Shown: one piece after another, positions 7,259 through 15,355 of the stretch
How positions within the stretch are numbered: position 1 is the first letter of the stretch
Layout: each line of letters opens with the position of its first letter
Origin: Winogradskya humida
GTDB lineage: Bacteria; Actinomycetota; Actinomycetes; Mycobacteriales; Micromonosporaceae
DNA: 64,000 bases
Direction of reading: 5' to 3'
Assembly: GCF_016862215.1 (NCBI RefSeq)
Contig: NZ_BOMN01000017.1
Coordinates: forward strand, 1 to 64,000
Translations under genes and position numbers: made by a program
The notes under the pieces: generated by a model
What the model saw: the letters and a program-made list of their open reading frames with translations, nothing else
Databases searched by the model: none
What the model was told of the DNA's origin: nothing

Positions 7259-8577
7259 GGACTCGGGCCGGTGGTGTGGCGGGGCTTGCGGTGGCGGTGG
7301 TCGCGGGTGGGGCGCTGATCGCGTACCCGAGGGATGACGGGCCGGGCGTGGCGCTGGGCAGGGTGGGCTTCGCAACGGCCTGGCCCGCCGCGCAACGTGC
7401 CACGATCTCCGGGAACGTGCCGGACGGGCCGATCTTCCACCCGGAGACGTTCCTCGACGCCCGCACGGCCGTGGGCACGGCCCCGAGCCCGGACGGCACC
7501 GCGGTCCGCCTCCTGCTCCGCACCACGACCACCGCACCGCAAACGGCCGGCGCGGGGACAGCCGCCGGCCAGGGCACGACCGCGTCCGACACGCCGTCCA
7601 CCCCGGACAAGGCCAAACCGTCTGCGAACGGTACGCCCGGCAAGGGCACGCGGTCGGGCCCAGACGCCGGGTCGAACCCAGACGCCGGGTCGAACCCAGA
7701 CGCCGGGTCGGGCCCAGACGCGGGTGGGGACGCCGCCGCGGGCGGGGACACCGAAGCGGGCGGGGACACCGAAGCGGGCGGGGATCGGGTGCGGGAGTTG
7801 CGGCGGCGGGGGTTGGGGACGAATCCTGAGTTCGGGGCGGTGACCGTGGCCGGGGATGACCTGGTGTGGACGGAGTTCGCCGATGGGGAGAAGGTGTCGC
7901 TCTGGGCTGCCAAGACGGACGGTTCGCAGGTGCGGCGGGTGACCCGGGACACCGGGGATGCGATCTTCTCCGGGTCGCAGTGGGATCTGGTGGTTGCGGA
8001 CGGGAAAGTCTGGTGGGTGGCCGCGGACAGTACGGATAAGACCGAGGTCCGGTCGGTTGCGCTGACCGGGGGCAAGGTTTCCGTGCGCGCCGAGCCTGGT
8101 GAGTGGGCGCTGACCTCGTGGCCGTGGCTGACCGACGGGACCGGTGACCAGACCGGCACCCACACGCTGCGGTCGCTGAGCGACAACCGGGAGATCCGGG
8201 TCGACACGACAGGTACGGAGCTGACCACGTGCAGTCCCGCCTGGTGCAGGGTGATGGTGCTGACCACCGACAGCCTGGCCCGGATCGACGCCATGCGGCC
8301 GGACGGAACGACGCGGCGCCGGATCGCGGGCGGCGCTGCCCGGGCCGCGATCAACGACGTCGCGGTGCTGGACCGCTTCGAGCTGCTGTCGGAGCCGGGC
8401 CCCGACTCCGACCTCACCGGCACCGAGGGCCTTGTCGTCTACGACCTGACCAGCGACCGCACCATCGAGATCAGCACGGCGGTCGAGGGCGCGTTCAGTC
8501 GCAACGGGATGCTGTGGTGGGCGACCGGCGACCAGGATTCCCTGCTCTGGCACACCCTCGACCTGCGAACCGTCTGA
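7255..8577 (+). CDS. Membrane-anchored hypothetical protein with propeller-like domain
   Basis: A 440-residue protein starting at an ATG that overlaps the previous stop (ATGA). An N-terminal hydrophobic segment (GVAGLAVAVVAGGALIAY) should anchor or export it. Residues about 95-180 are a Pro/Thr/Gly/Asp linker encoded by 18-bp repeats. The rest has repeated blade-like strands (DDLVWTEFADGEKVSLWAAK, GKVWWVAADSTDKTEV, GMLWWATGDQDSLLWHTLDL), as in beta-propellers. Two cysteines (TTCSPAWC) may form a disulfide. Function unknown; the double coupling ties it to the permease pair, perhaps as an extracytoplasmic sensor or binding part. Confidence 0.8.
   Translation: MRTRAGGVAGLAVAVVAGGALIAYPRDDGPGVALGRVGFATAWPAAQRATISGNVPDGPIFHPETFLDARTAVGTAPSPDGTAVRLLLRTTTTAPQTAGAGTAAGQGTTASDTPSTPDKAKPSANGTPGKGTRSGPDAGSNPDAGSNPDAGSGPDAGGDAAAGGDTEAGGDTEAGGDRVRELRRRGLGTNPEFGAVTVAGDDLVWTEFADGEKVSLWAAKTDGSQVRRVTRDTGDAIFSGSQWDLVVADGKVWWVAADSTDKTEVRSVALTGGKVSVRAEPGEWALTSWPWLTDGTGDQTGTHTLRSLSDNREIRVDTTGTELTTCSPAWCRVMVLTTDSLARIDAMRPDGTTRRRIAGGAARAAINDVAVLDRFELLSEPGPDSDLTGTEGLVVYDLTSDRTIEISTAVEGAFSRNGMLWWATGDQDSLLWHTLDLRTV
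7654..7776. repeat. 18-bp in-frame repeats in linker of the propeller-like protein
   Basis: Four units of TCGRRCCCAGACGCCGGG type at 7654-7725, encoding (S/G)xPDAG, then two identical 18-bp units GGCGGGGACACCGAAGCG at 7741-7758 and 7759-7776, encoding GGDTEA. All are multiples of three. Confidence 0.93.
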
Positions 8578-8580
8578 CCG

Positions 8581-8594
8581 CCGGCCCGGGCCGG
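8581..8594. terminator. GC palindrome after the permease operon
   Basis: CCGGCCCGGGCCGG is a perfect 14-bp palindrome starting 4 bp after the operon's last stop. No T-tract follows, and its loop would be tight. It could act as a weak terminator between this operon and the convergent oxidase gene; low certainty. Confidence 0.35.
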
Positions 8595-8668
8595 TGGGAT
8601 GCGCGGGTCGGGCAGTGCGAGCGGCAGGCGCTGGCCGGGCACCCCAGGGGCAAGTGCGGGACGGCGGG

Positions 8669-9670
8669 TCAGGCAGCTTGGCGGGCGAGGTGGGTGATCT
8701 CGTCGGCGCAGCCCCAGCTGAGGGTCATGCCGGCACCGCCGTGGCCGTACGCGTGGATGATCGTGCCGTCGTCGCGGGGCTCGGCTTCGACGCGGGGGCC
8801 GCCGTGGCGGGCGGGGCGGAGGCCGACCTTCTCGGTGAGGATGGTGGCTTCGGCCAGCTCGGGGACCAGGGCGACGCAGCGTTGCAGGATCGCGGCGCGG
8901 GTGGCCCGGTCCGGGGTCAGGGTGGCGTTGCCTTCCTGGTAGGTGCCGCCGAGGACCACGTCGGAGGTGCGGGGGTGGATGTAGGTCGGCGGGTCGGTCT
9001 CGGTGCGGATCGAGGTGGTGAGGCCGGGATTCGCGACGATGAGGATCTGGCCGCGTACGGGGAAGACGTTGGGGTCCTGGCACAGGCGGCCCGCAGCCAG
9101 GCCGGTGGCGTTGACCACCACCGAGGCCTGGGCAAGGGCTTCGGACAGGTCGGAGATGCGGCGCTTGTGTAGGCGGACCCCGGATGACTCGAGGTGGGTT
9201 CGCAGCCAGGGCAGGTAGGTGTCCATCTCGACCAGCGGGGCCTCGAAGTGGATCTCTTTGCCGGCGTAGGTGACCTCGCCCGCGGCGGAGGCCCACCACG
9301 GTTCGGAGACCGCGCCAGCCACTGCGGCCCGCCCTCTTTCGGATGCCGCGCCCGCCGGTGCGGAGGCCGCCACGGCCGACGGTTCGGGGGCTGCGGCCGG
9401 CGTCAGGATGTTGCGGGTGGGGCGGAGGAGGACGCCGGGGATGTGCTGGGCGGCCTGGTGGCGGAATTCGGTGTAGGTGGCGGCGGCCCAGGTGAGGACG
9501 CGGGGGTCGTAGTCGGTGCGGGTCGGGTACCAGACGGCGGCGGCCACCGCGGAGGTGGTGTCGAGGGGGTCATGGGCCGACCAGATGGTGACCGTGGCGC
9601 CTTGGTCGCGCAGGCGGGCGGCGGCGGTCAGGCCGATGATGCCGCCGCCGACCACGATGACGTCGGGCAT
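8669..9670 (-). CDS. D-amino-acid-oxidase-like FAD-dependent oxidoreductase
   Basis: A 333-residue flavoprotein. The N-terminal VIVVGGGIIGLTAAARLRDQ is the FAD-binding Rossmann loop, followed by AVAAAVWYPTR and, near the end, GLRPARHGGPRVE and HAYGHGGAGMTLSWG, the substrate and flavin motifs of D-amino-acid oxidases. It would oxidise a D-amino acid or related amine to an imino acid with release of H2O2. An Ala/Ser/Glu-rich insertion (about residues 105-140) is unusual. The ATG at 9670 lies 8 bp after the GH26 stop, so it is probably the last gene of the polysaccharide operon, although its role there is unclear. Confidence 0.85.
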   Translation of the reverse strand: MPDVIVVGGGIIGLTAAARLRDQGATVTIWSAHDPLDTTSAVAAAVWYPTRTDYDPRVLTWAAATYTEFRHQAAQHIPGVLLRPTRNILTPAAAPEPSAVAASAPAGAASERGRAAVAGAVSEPWWASAAGEVTYAGKEIHFEAPLVEMDTYLPWLRTHLESSGVRLHKRRISDLSEALAQASVVVNATGLAAGRLCQDPNVFPVRGQILIVANPGLTTSIRTETDPPTYIHPRTSDVVLGGTYQEGNATLTPDRATRAAILQRCVALVPELAEATILTEKVGLRPARHGGPRVEAEPRDDGTIIHAYGHGGAGMTLSWGCADEITHLARQAA

Positions 9671-9678
9671 GTGGGGCG

Positions 9679-10908
9679 TCAGTCGGTGGAGGGTGAGGAC
9701 GACGCGGATTTCGAGGACTTCGGTTTCTTCGAGGACTTCTTGCTCGAGGAAGTGGACGGGGACGGCGAGGAACTGGGGGTGGCGCCCGTACCCCAGGTCG
9801 GGGGGTCGTTGTTGGGGAGCATGCTGCCCGACCAGGTGACCTGGAAGGGGGCCGCGCCGGCTTCCTTGCCGAAAGCTTGCGCCGATTTGGGGGTGCTGGC
9901 GAGGCGCCAGTCGAGTTCCTTGACCGCTTCGTACCAGATGAAGCCGATGATTTCCTTGTGCTTCGGGAGGTAGTCGAAGAAGTCGCCGATCCATTTCGTA
10001 CGCTGGCCGGACTGGTTTGTGGCGCCCGTCTCGGTGATGACGATGGGGCGGTCGGTGACCTTCTTGAGCGCCTTGAGGGTGGCGTCGAAGATGGCGCCGG
10101 GGGTGCGGTAGTTCTCGGTGCCCGCCGTGCCGTAGTAGCCGGAGATGCCGACCCAGTCGACCTGGTCGTCGCCCGGGTAGTAGTCGGCGAGGTCCAGTTT
10201 GTTGTCGAGCACGACGTTGGTGCTCCAGACCCAGGTGACGTTCTTGACGCCCTCGGCCTGGAAGATGCCGCGGACGTGTTTCCACATCTTGACGTAGTCG
10301 CCGGGTTTGTTGCCGTTGACGTTGGCGCCCCAGGGGTACCAGAAGCCGTTCATCTCGTGGGCGAGCCGGATCGCGACCTCGTACTTGAGGTTCTTGACGC
10401 CCTTCGCGTACGCCTTGAGGTAGGCGTCGTGCTCGCCCGCGGTGATCGCGGAGAGTTTGTAGTCGGGCTGGTCGGCGTGGGTGCCGTTGTCGTCGACGCT
10501 GTCGTCCTTGTAGTTCCACGGCTCCCAGCTGAGCATCGGGAGCATGCCGCGCTTGGCGATCTTGTCGAACGGGGAGCGGTCGAACTTGGCGTTCACCCAG
10601 CCCTCGTTGAACATCATGACGCTGGGCTTCGTGCCGGTGGTGTCCTCGAACGCGTCGACCGGCTTGAAGTCGAACGCGCCCTCCTTGGTGGTGACGCCGA
10701 TGAAGCGCTTGCCGGCCGCGGGGAAGAGCTGTGGTTCCTGTGACTGGCCGCCGCCGTGCTGGGAATCGTCGCCGGAGCCGAGCCCGAGTGCCTCGGCGAC
10801 CGCGTCGGCGTTCTGGCGTTCGGCGACCTTGGGCGCGATCACGAAGACATAGCTGATCAGGGCGACCACGGACAGGAAGACGGTCAGCTGGGGTCCGGTG
10901 GGCTTCAT
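9679..10908 (-). CDS. GH26-like glycoside hydrolase, secreted or anchored
   Basis: A 409-residue protein with one N-terminal membrane/signal segment (QLTVFLSVVALISYVFVIAP). The catalytic domain shows LAHEMNGFWYPWG (acid/base Glu) and IVITETGATN (nucleophile Glu), the motifs of GH26 beta-mannanase/beta-glucanase-type enzymes. The tail is Ser/Lys/Pro-rich (SSSPSPSTSSSKKSSKK), a likely surface linker. Its start overlaps the stop of the GT2 gene by four bases, so the synthase and hydrolase are made together. It may trim or release the polysaccharide made by the GT2; exact linkage unknown. Confidence 0.83.
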   Translation of the reverse strand: MKPTGPQLTVFLSVVALISYVFVIAPKVAERQNADAVAEALGLGSGDDSQHGGGQSQEPQLFPAAGKRFIGVTTKEGAFDFKPVDAFEDTTGTKPSVMMFNEGWVNAKFDRSPFDKIAKRGMLPMLSWEPWNYKDDSVDDNGTHADQPDYKLSAITAGEHDAYLKAYAKGVKNLKYEVAIRLAHEMNGFWYPWGANVNGNKPGDYVKMWKHVRGIFQAEGVKNVTWVWSTNVVLDNKLDLADYYPGDDQVDWVGISGYYGTAGTENYRTPGAIFDATLKALKKVTDRPIVITETGATNQSGQRTKWIGDFFDYLPKHKEIIGFIWYEAVKELDWRLASTPKSAQAFGKEAGAAPFQVTWSGSMLPNNDPPTWGTGATPSSSPSPSTSSSKKSSKKPKSSKSASSSPSTD

Positions 10909-13595
10909 CGCTGTCCCTCCCGCTGGTCACGGCGGTGCGCGGGGCCGGGCTGGCCGTCACGGTACGCAGGACCGCCGTCGCGGTAAGCAGGATCGGGCTG
11001 GCCATCACGGTACGAAGGGTCGGGCTGGCCGTCGTGGGGAGCGGCACTGCCGTCGCGGGGAGCGGGCTGGCCGTCGCGGCGAGCAGGACCGCCACCGCGC
11101 CCGCCGCGGTGAGCAGAGCTGCCGTCACGGTGAGCGGGACCGGCGTCACGGTGAGAGGGGCCGCCGTGGCGGTTCGGTGGTGGCCAGCCCGCGGGCGGGT
11201 CGTTCTCGTCGTGGGCGGGCATGACCGGCACCGGCGGCCGGATGTGGTGCCGCGCGGGAACCGGCGGCGGCGCCTGCCGCTGCGGAGGAGCGGGCGGGGA
11301 GACCGGCGGGGACGCTGGCCGCTGCACAGGAACGGGACCGGGCCGTTGCGCAGGCACGGGACCGGGTCGCTGGGCGGGAACAGGTCCGGGGCGCTGAGCA
11401 GGCACGGGCCCGGGGCGCTGGGCGGGAACCGGCCCCGGGCGCTGAGCAGGAACCGGACCGGGGCGCTGGGCGGGAACGGGTCCGGGGCGCTGGGCGGGAA
11501 CGGGTCCGGGGCGCTGGGCGGGAACGGGTCCGGGGCGCTGCGAAGGCGCTGGGCGCTGGCCGGGGACAGGAGCCGGGGCTGGGACGGGGCCGGGAGTGAC
11601 GGCGGGAGCTGGACCACCGCGGCCGGGATGCTGGGCCGGGGCGTTGCGCTGGGCCGGAATGACCGGCACGGACGGCAGGGCGGCGGGGTGCGGGGCGACC
11701 ACGGGGATGACGGCCGTGTCGACGTTGCCGGGGCCGGGGGCCTCGACGCTCGGTTCCGGCAGCGGAAGGAGTTCGGCGAGGGGCTGCGGCGGGGGCTCCG
11801 GGTGGCGGCGGGCGCTGATGCCGGAGATCCAGGCGGCGAGGGGCGGGGCGAGGCCCATGAGCAGGGTCAGGCCGGCCCAGATGCGCAGCAGGGTGTAGTC
11901 GTGGTGGCCGGTGTAGCTCAGCGCGAGCATGCCCGCGGCGAACAGGAACCAGAGCAGGTGCAGCCGGAACGTGCCGAGCGACTCGGTGGTGCGCATCTTG
12001 CCCTTGGCGGTGACCACGAACGCGAGTTTGCGGCGGAACAGGGCGGCGAGGCCGGCGGCGACGTAGATGGGGCCGCAGAACAGGGCCAGGCCCATGCCCG
12101 GCATGCCGATCTCTTCCCGCTCGTGGGTCGCGATGTTGTAGCGGCGCAGCCAGAGCAGCATGCCGAACCAGGTGACGAGGGTGGCGCCCCAGAGCAGGCC
12201 CCACGTGGTGCCGTCGAGGTCGACCGCGGAGACGCCGGTGGCGAGATACGTGGCGGTGGCGATGTTGCCGAGCATGAGGCTGACCGCGACGCTCGGGTAG
12301 TAGAACTGCAACAGGCGGTAACCCCAGCGGCGGCGTACGCCCAGCTTGTTGGAGTTGTGCAGACGGCGGTGCAGGATGATCTCCCAGACGCCGTACGCCC
12401 AGCGTTTCTGCTGGTTGAAGTAGTCCGCCCAGGAGGTGGGGCCCTCGCCGATCGCGATCACGTCGGGGGTGTAGACGCCTTTCCAGCGGTTGCCCGTACC
12501 CGGATTGGTCGCGGTGTGGATCTTGATGCTGGTGACGTGGTCCTCGATGATCGAGTCCTGGTAGCCGCCGATGTCGCGCATCGCCGACGGGCGGTACAGA
12601 TGCCCGGTGCCGGTGAGCAGCGGCGCGTCGAGGCCGTTGCCGCCGCGGGCGATGATGCCGTTGAAGAGGTACTGCTGCACGGAGGCGCCGTGCGAGACCC
12701 AGTTCTGGTACATGTTGCCGTACACCTGGGGGCTGACCACGAAGGCGACGTCGGGGTCGCGGAAGTAGCCGAGCGTGCGCTCCAGGAAATTGATCATGGG
12801 TACGTGGTCCGGGTCGACGTTCGCGACGACGTCGTAGTCGTGCTCGTGCTCGGCGCGCCACGAGTTGTGGTTGCCGGACTTGGTCTTCGCGCGGAACTGC
12901 CCGGCCTCGGTGTTGTACTCGGGGCGGCCCTTGCGGCTGAAGTGCTTCACGCCGATGCGTGCGGCCATCGCCTTGACCTGCGGATCGTCGCCCTCGTCGA
13001 GGATCCAGACGTCGACCTGCCCGGCGTAGAGGACCTGGCGCATGCGGCGCAGCGTACGCTCAGCGACCTCGATCGGCTCCTTGCTCGGCACGATGGTGGT
13101 CAGCAGCGCGACCCGCAGCCCGATCGGCGGGTCCATCGGGACGGGGTCCTTGGCGTTGAACGCGAAAAGGCAGACGGTGACGCTCTGCCCGAGCCGGATC
13201 AGCTCGACCACGATCATCACGCAGTAGCTGGCCCGGGCGACCGCGAGCTGCCAGCCGTCGGCGCCGACGCCCATCGCGCCGGGGACGTGCTCGGGCAGCA
13301 GCAGCCAGCCGAGGAACAGCCCCGCGGTAGCGATGTTGGCGAGCACGAACAGCGTCATCACGACGCGCGCCATGGGGCTCGCGATGTGCCGGAAGATGAC
13401 CGGCTGGTCGGCGCGCTCGGGCGAGATCGGCGGACCGGCGGTCTCGGAGCAGTCGAGATATGCCTGGCGGGTGACGATGTTGCGCTGCGCCCGGCTGAGG
13501 TTCAGCTCCGGCTTCGACGTGGGGCCGGATCGCGTCCCTGGTGATGGCTTTCGCCGTTTCGGCGCCAGCTGGCGTTCCCCCGATTTCACGCCCAT
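10905..13595 (-). CDS. Processive GT2 glycosyltransferase, cellulose-synthase-like
   Basis: An 896-residue membrane protein. After a basic N-terminus and two membrane segments come the cytoplasmic GT2 motifs: WILDEGDDP, VANVDPDHVP (D,D), IIEDHVTS (catalytic Asp region) and QQKRW (the Q-x-x-R-W of processive synthases), then four to six C-terminal helices. It should polymerise a sugar from a nucleotide-sugar donor and extrude the chain. The last 300 residues are a Pro-rich tail with nine PGPV-PAQR units and then RDG-rich repeats, not part of the usual family. It is coupled to the GH26 gene; a GT-C gene precedes it by 70 bp. Confidence 0.88.
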   Translation of the reverse strand: MGVKSGERQLAPKRRKPSPGTRSGPTSKPELNLSRAQRNIVTRQAYLDCSETAGPPISPERADQPVIFRHIASPMARVVMTLFVLANIATAGLFLGWLLLPEHVPGAMGVGADGWQLAVARASYCVMIVVELIRLGQSVTVCLFAFNAKDPVPMDPPIGLRVALLTTIVPSKEPIEVAERTLRRMRQVLYAGQVDVWILDEGDDPQVKAMAARIGVKHFSRKGRPEYNTEAGQFRAKTKSGNHNSWRAEHEHDYDVVANVDPDHVPMINFLERTLGYFRDPDVAFVVSPQVYGNMYQNWVSHGASVQQYLFNGIIARGGNGLDAPLLTGTGHLYRPSAMRDIGGYQDSIIEDHVTSIKIHTATNPGTGNRWKGVYTPDVIAIGEGPTSWADYFNQQKRWAYGVWEIILHRRLHNSNKLGVRRRWGYRLLQFYYPSVAVSLMLGNIATATYLATGVSAVDLDGTTWGLLWGATLVTWFGMLLWLRRYNIATHEREEIGMPGMGLALFCGPIYVAAGLAALFRRKLAFVVTAKGKMRTTESLGTFRLHLLWFLFAAGMLALSYTGHHDYTLLRIWAGLTLLMGLAPPLAAWISGISARRHPEPPPQPLAELLPLPEPSVEAPGPGNVDTAVIPVVAPHPAALPSVPVIPAQRNAPAQHPGRGGPAPAVTPGPVPAPAPVPGQRPAPSQRPGPVPAQRPGPVPAQRPGPVPAQRPGPVPAQRPGPVPAQRPGPVPAQRPGPVPAQRPGPVPAQRPGPVPVQRPASPPVSPPAPPQRQAPPPVPARHHIRPPVPVMPAHDENDPPAGWPPPNRHGGPSHRDAGPAHRDGSSAHRGGRGGGPARRDGQPAPRDGSAAPHDGQPDPSYRDGQPDPAYRDGGPAYRDGQPGPAHRRDQREGQR
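10925..11165. repeat. Irregular RDG-coding repeats at the GT2 3' end
   Basis: About ten diverged repeats of roughly 18-27 bp sharing a GGTxACGG / CCGTCGCGG core on the plus strand. They encode HRDG, YRDG and RRDG units (for example YRDGQPDPAYRDGGPAYRDG) in the last 80 residues of the synthase. Confidence 0.75.
11342..11545. repeat. 24-bp tandem repeats encoding PGPVPAQR units
   Basis: About nine tandem 24-bp units, the best copies being nearly identical (GCGCTGGGCGGGAACGGGTC core) at 11460-11540. They encode PGPVPAQR repeated eight times plus one PGPVPVQR in the cytoplasmic or surface tail of the GT2 protein. Confidence 0.93.
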
Positions 13596-13645
13596 GCGTG
13601 CTTCCCCATCTCCTTGCCTTCGTCGTGCCCGATCACCTTCATTAC

Positions 13646-13676
13646 CGCGTCACTTCTTTATCGCGTCACTTCTTTA
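13646..13676. repeat. Short direct repeat across the GT-C gene stop
   Basis: CGCGTCACTTCTTTA occurs at 13646-13660 and again at 13662-13676. The second copy contains the stop and last codons of the GT-C gene, so the gene 3' end has been locally duplicated into the spacer before the GT2 gene. Confidence 0.85.
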
Positions 13677-15225
13677 CCGCCAGGGCGAGCGTGAAGCCCT
13701 TCTGCCGCCAGGTCTGCGTGACCTTGTACCGCTCGGCGATCACCACGGACTTGCCGTTGTCCATCTCCCCCAGCGGGTCCTCCTGGTAGCCGAGCCGCAC
13801 CACCCACAGTCGCGGGGTGTCGCCCAGGCACTTCGGGATGTCGGGGCACTCCAGGGCGGCGAACGAGCCGTTGGTGCGTTGCGGCTGGGTCGCCAGCACG
13901 TCCTTGGGTTGCCGGTCGGCGGGCGTGTAGTGGGCGATGGAGTCACGCCCCACCCAGTTACCGCCGGGGTCGGTCATACCGTAGACGATTCCGTCGCCCG
14001 GCTTGAACCCATCGGCAATCGTCAATGCCATCTCGCGACTGGCCTCGCCGTGCCCGTCGGTGGCGCGGATGTCCAGCTGCGCGGGGACCGCGAGACCGGC
14101 GATCGCGAGCACGCCGAGCACCGTCCAGACCACCTTGGCGCGGCCGAGCGCGACCGCGGCGAGCAGGGCCCACGCGGGCAGCGAGAACAGCAGGTAACGG
14201 GTCAGGAAGATCGGAGTGAACTGCGCGGCGACGACCAGGAAGATCGGCGGGAGCACGGCCCACGCGGTGTAGAGCGCGGTGGGGCGGCGCAGCGGCAGGG
14301 CGAAGAGCGAGAGCACGAGGATCAGCGCCGCGATGCTCGCGGTGCCGACGAGCTCACCCGGGAAGTGCTGCAGCGTGTAGGTGTCGGGCTTGGTGATCCA
14401 GGAGACCTGGGCCTTCTGCTCGCTGCCGTACTTGAGCAGGGGCAGGGCCGGCAGGGCACCGAGGAACGCGGTGATCATCCAGCCGAGGGTGCGATGCCTG
14501 TACTGGGCGAAGACGACCCAGCCGTGCGCGCCGAGCAGCAGCAGCGAGATCGGGTGCAGCACGCCGAGCACCGCAACGGCGAGCAGGTAGCCCAGCCAGC
14601 GGAAGAACCCCGGCCTGCGCAGCGCGGCGACCAGGGTCACCGTGGCGAGCACGGCGAAGAAGGTGGCCAGCGCGTAGACGCGGGCCTCCTGCGCGAACCG
14701 GGCGGAGGACGGCAGCACCGCGAAGATCAGGCCGGCGGCGAGCCCGACCCGGCGGCTGGCCAGGCGGGCGCCGAGCGCTCCGATCAGCCCGGCGGCCAGA
14801 ACCATCGCGGCCAGTGACGGCAACCTCACCATGAGGTCGGAGTTGCCGACCAGGTCGGTCCAGCCGTGCAGCAGCACGTAGTAGGGCCCGATGATCGCGT
14901 CGACGTACTTGAGGACCTTGAACATGTCGTCGTACGACACGGTGGTCATGCCCCAGCTGGCCAGCTCGTCGGTCCAGAGCGACGGGCGGGTGATGCCCGC
15001 GTAGCCGACCACGGCCATGAGCAGGGCAGGCAGCAGCCACGGCCATACGCCGATCGAGTTGACGTGCACCTGTTCGCCAGGTGGCACGTCCGAGTGGTCC
15101 TCGTCCTCACCCCACGGATCGCGACGCGGAGTTTTGGCGTCACGCAGCTTGGGGATGACTGCTGTCTGATCGGGAGTAGTCAAGGTCGTCTTCGCATTCG
15201 GGCGCTGGGATGCGCGCTCTGGCAT
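13666..15225 (-). CDS. GT-C (GT39/PMT-like) mannosyltransferase-type membrane protein
   Basis: A 519-residue protein with a 60-residue polar N-terminus, then about eleven membrane helices. ITRPSLWTDELASWG right after the first helix is the acidic motif of GT-C enzymes (ArnT/PMT type), followed by FAQEARVYALATFF. The C-terminal 130 residues are a soluble extracytoplasmic domain. Such enzymes use a lipid-phosphate sugar to glycosylate an acceptor outside the membrane. It begins the polysaccharide operon (GT-C, GT2, GH26, oxidase), in which it may decorate the polymer or a surface protein. Confidence 0.84.
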   Translation of the reverse strand: MPERASQRPNAKTTLTTPDQTAVIPKLRDAKTPRRDPWGEDEDHSDVPPGEQVHVNSIGVWPWLLPALLMAVVGYAGITRPSLWTDELASWGMTTVSYDDMFKVLKYVDAIIGPYYVLLHGWTDLVGNSDLMVRLPSLAAMVLAAGLIGALGARLASRRVGLAAGLIFAVLPSSARFAQEARVYALATFFAVLATVTLVAALRRPGFFRWLGYLLAVAVLGVLHPISLLLLGAHGWVVFAQYRHRTLGWMITAFLGALPALPLLKYGSEQKAQVSWITKPDTYTLQHFPGELVGTASIAALILVLSLFALPLRRPTALYTAWAVLPPIFLVVAAQFTPIFLTRYLLFSLPAWALLAAVALGRAKVVWTVLGVLAIAGLAVPAQLDIRATDGHGEASREMALTIADGFKPGDGIVYGMTDPGGNWVGRDSIAHYTPADRQPKDVLATQPQRTNGSFAALECPDIPKCLGDTPRLWVVRLGYQEDPLGEMDNGKSVVIAERYKVTQTWRQKGFTLALAVKK

Positions 15226-15322
15226 GGCCGACGCATCCTAAACGGACGATGTGTCCGCCGTGTGTGACTAGGGGCGCATCGGGGCTTCTGGGGCGGCTAT
15301 ATGTGCCTTCTGGAGCAAGTGT

Positions 15323-15336
15323 TTACCGTCCGGTAA
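15323..15336. promoter_or_regulatory. Palindrome upstream of the polysaccharide operon
   Basis: TTACCGTCCGGTAA, an inverted repeat with 6-bp arms, lies about 100 bp upstream of the GT-C gene start, in the 130-bp spacer after the GH16 gene. It differs in one base from the palindrome at 30547-30560 next to a TetR gene. This spacer otherwise holds only AT-richer promoter-like DNA. Confidence 0.5.
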
Positions 15337-15355
15337 CCCACCCTAGCGTCGACAC

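Noticed and set aside
11342..11545. Possible CRISPR or integron-like repeat
   Set aside because: The units are in frame, contiguous and encode a protein repeat.
8669..11617. A 982-codon open frame running through the oxidase, GH26 and GT2 genes
   Set aside because: Only its last third (from 9670) matches a family; the rest is Pro/Arg-rich shadow of the GH26 and GT2 genes in another frame.
10935..13544. An 869-codon plus-strand open frame opposite the GT2 gene
   Set aside because: Low-complexity antisense of the true GT2 gene, which has all its catalytic motifs on the minus strand.
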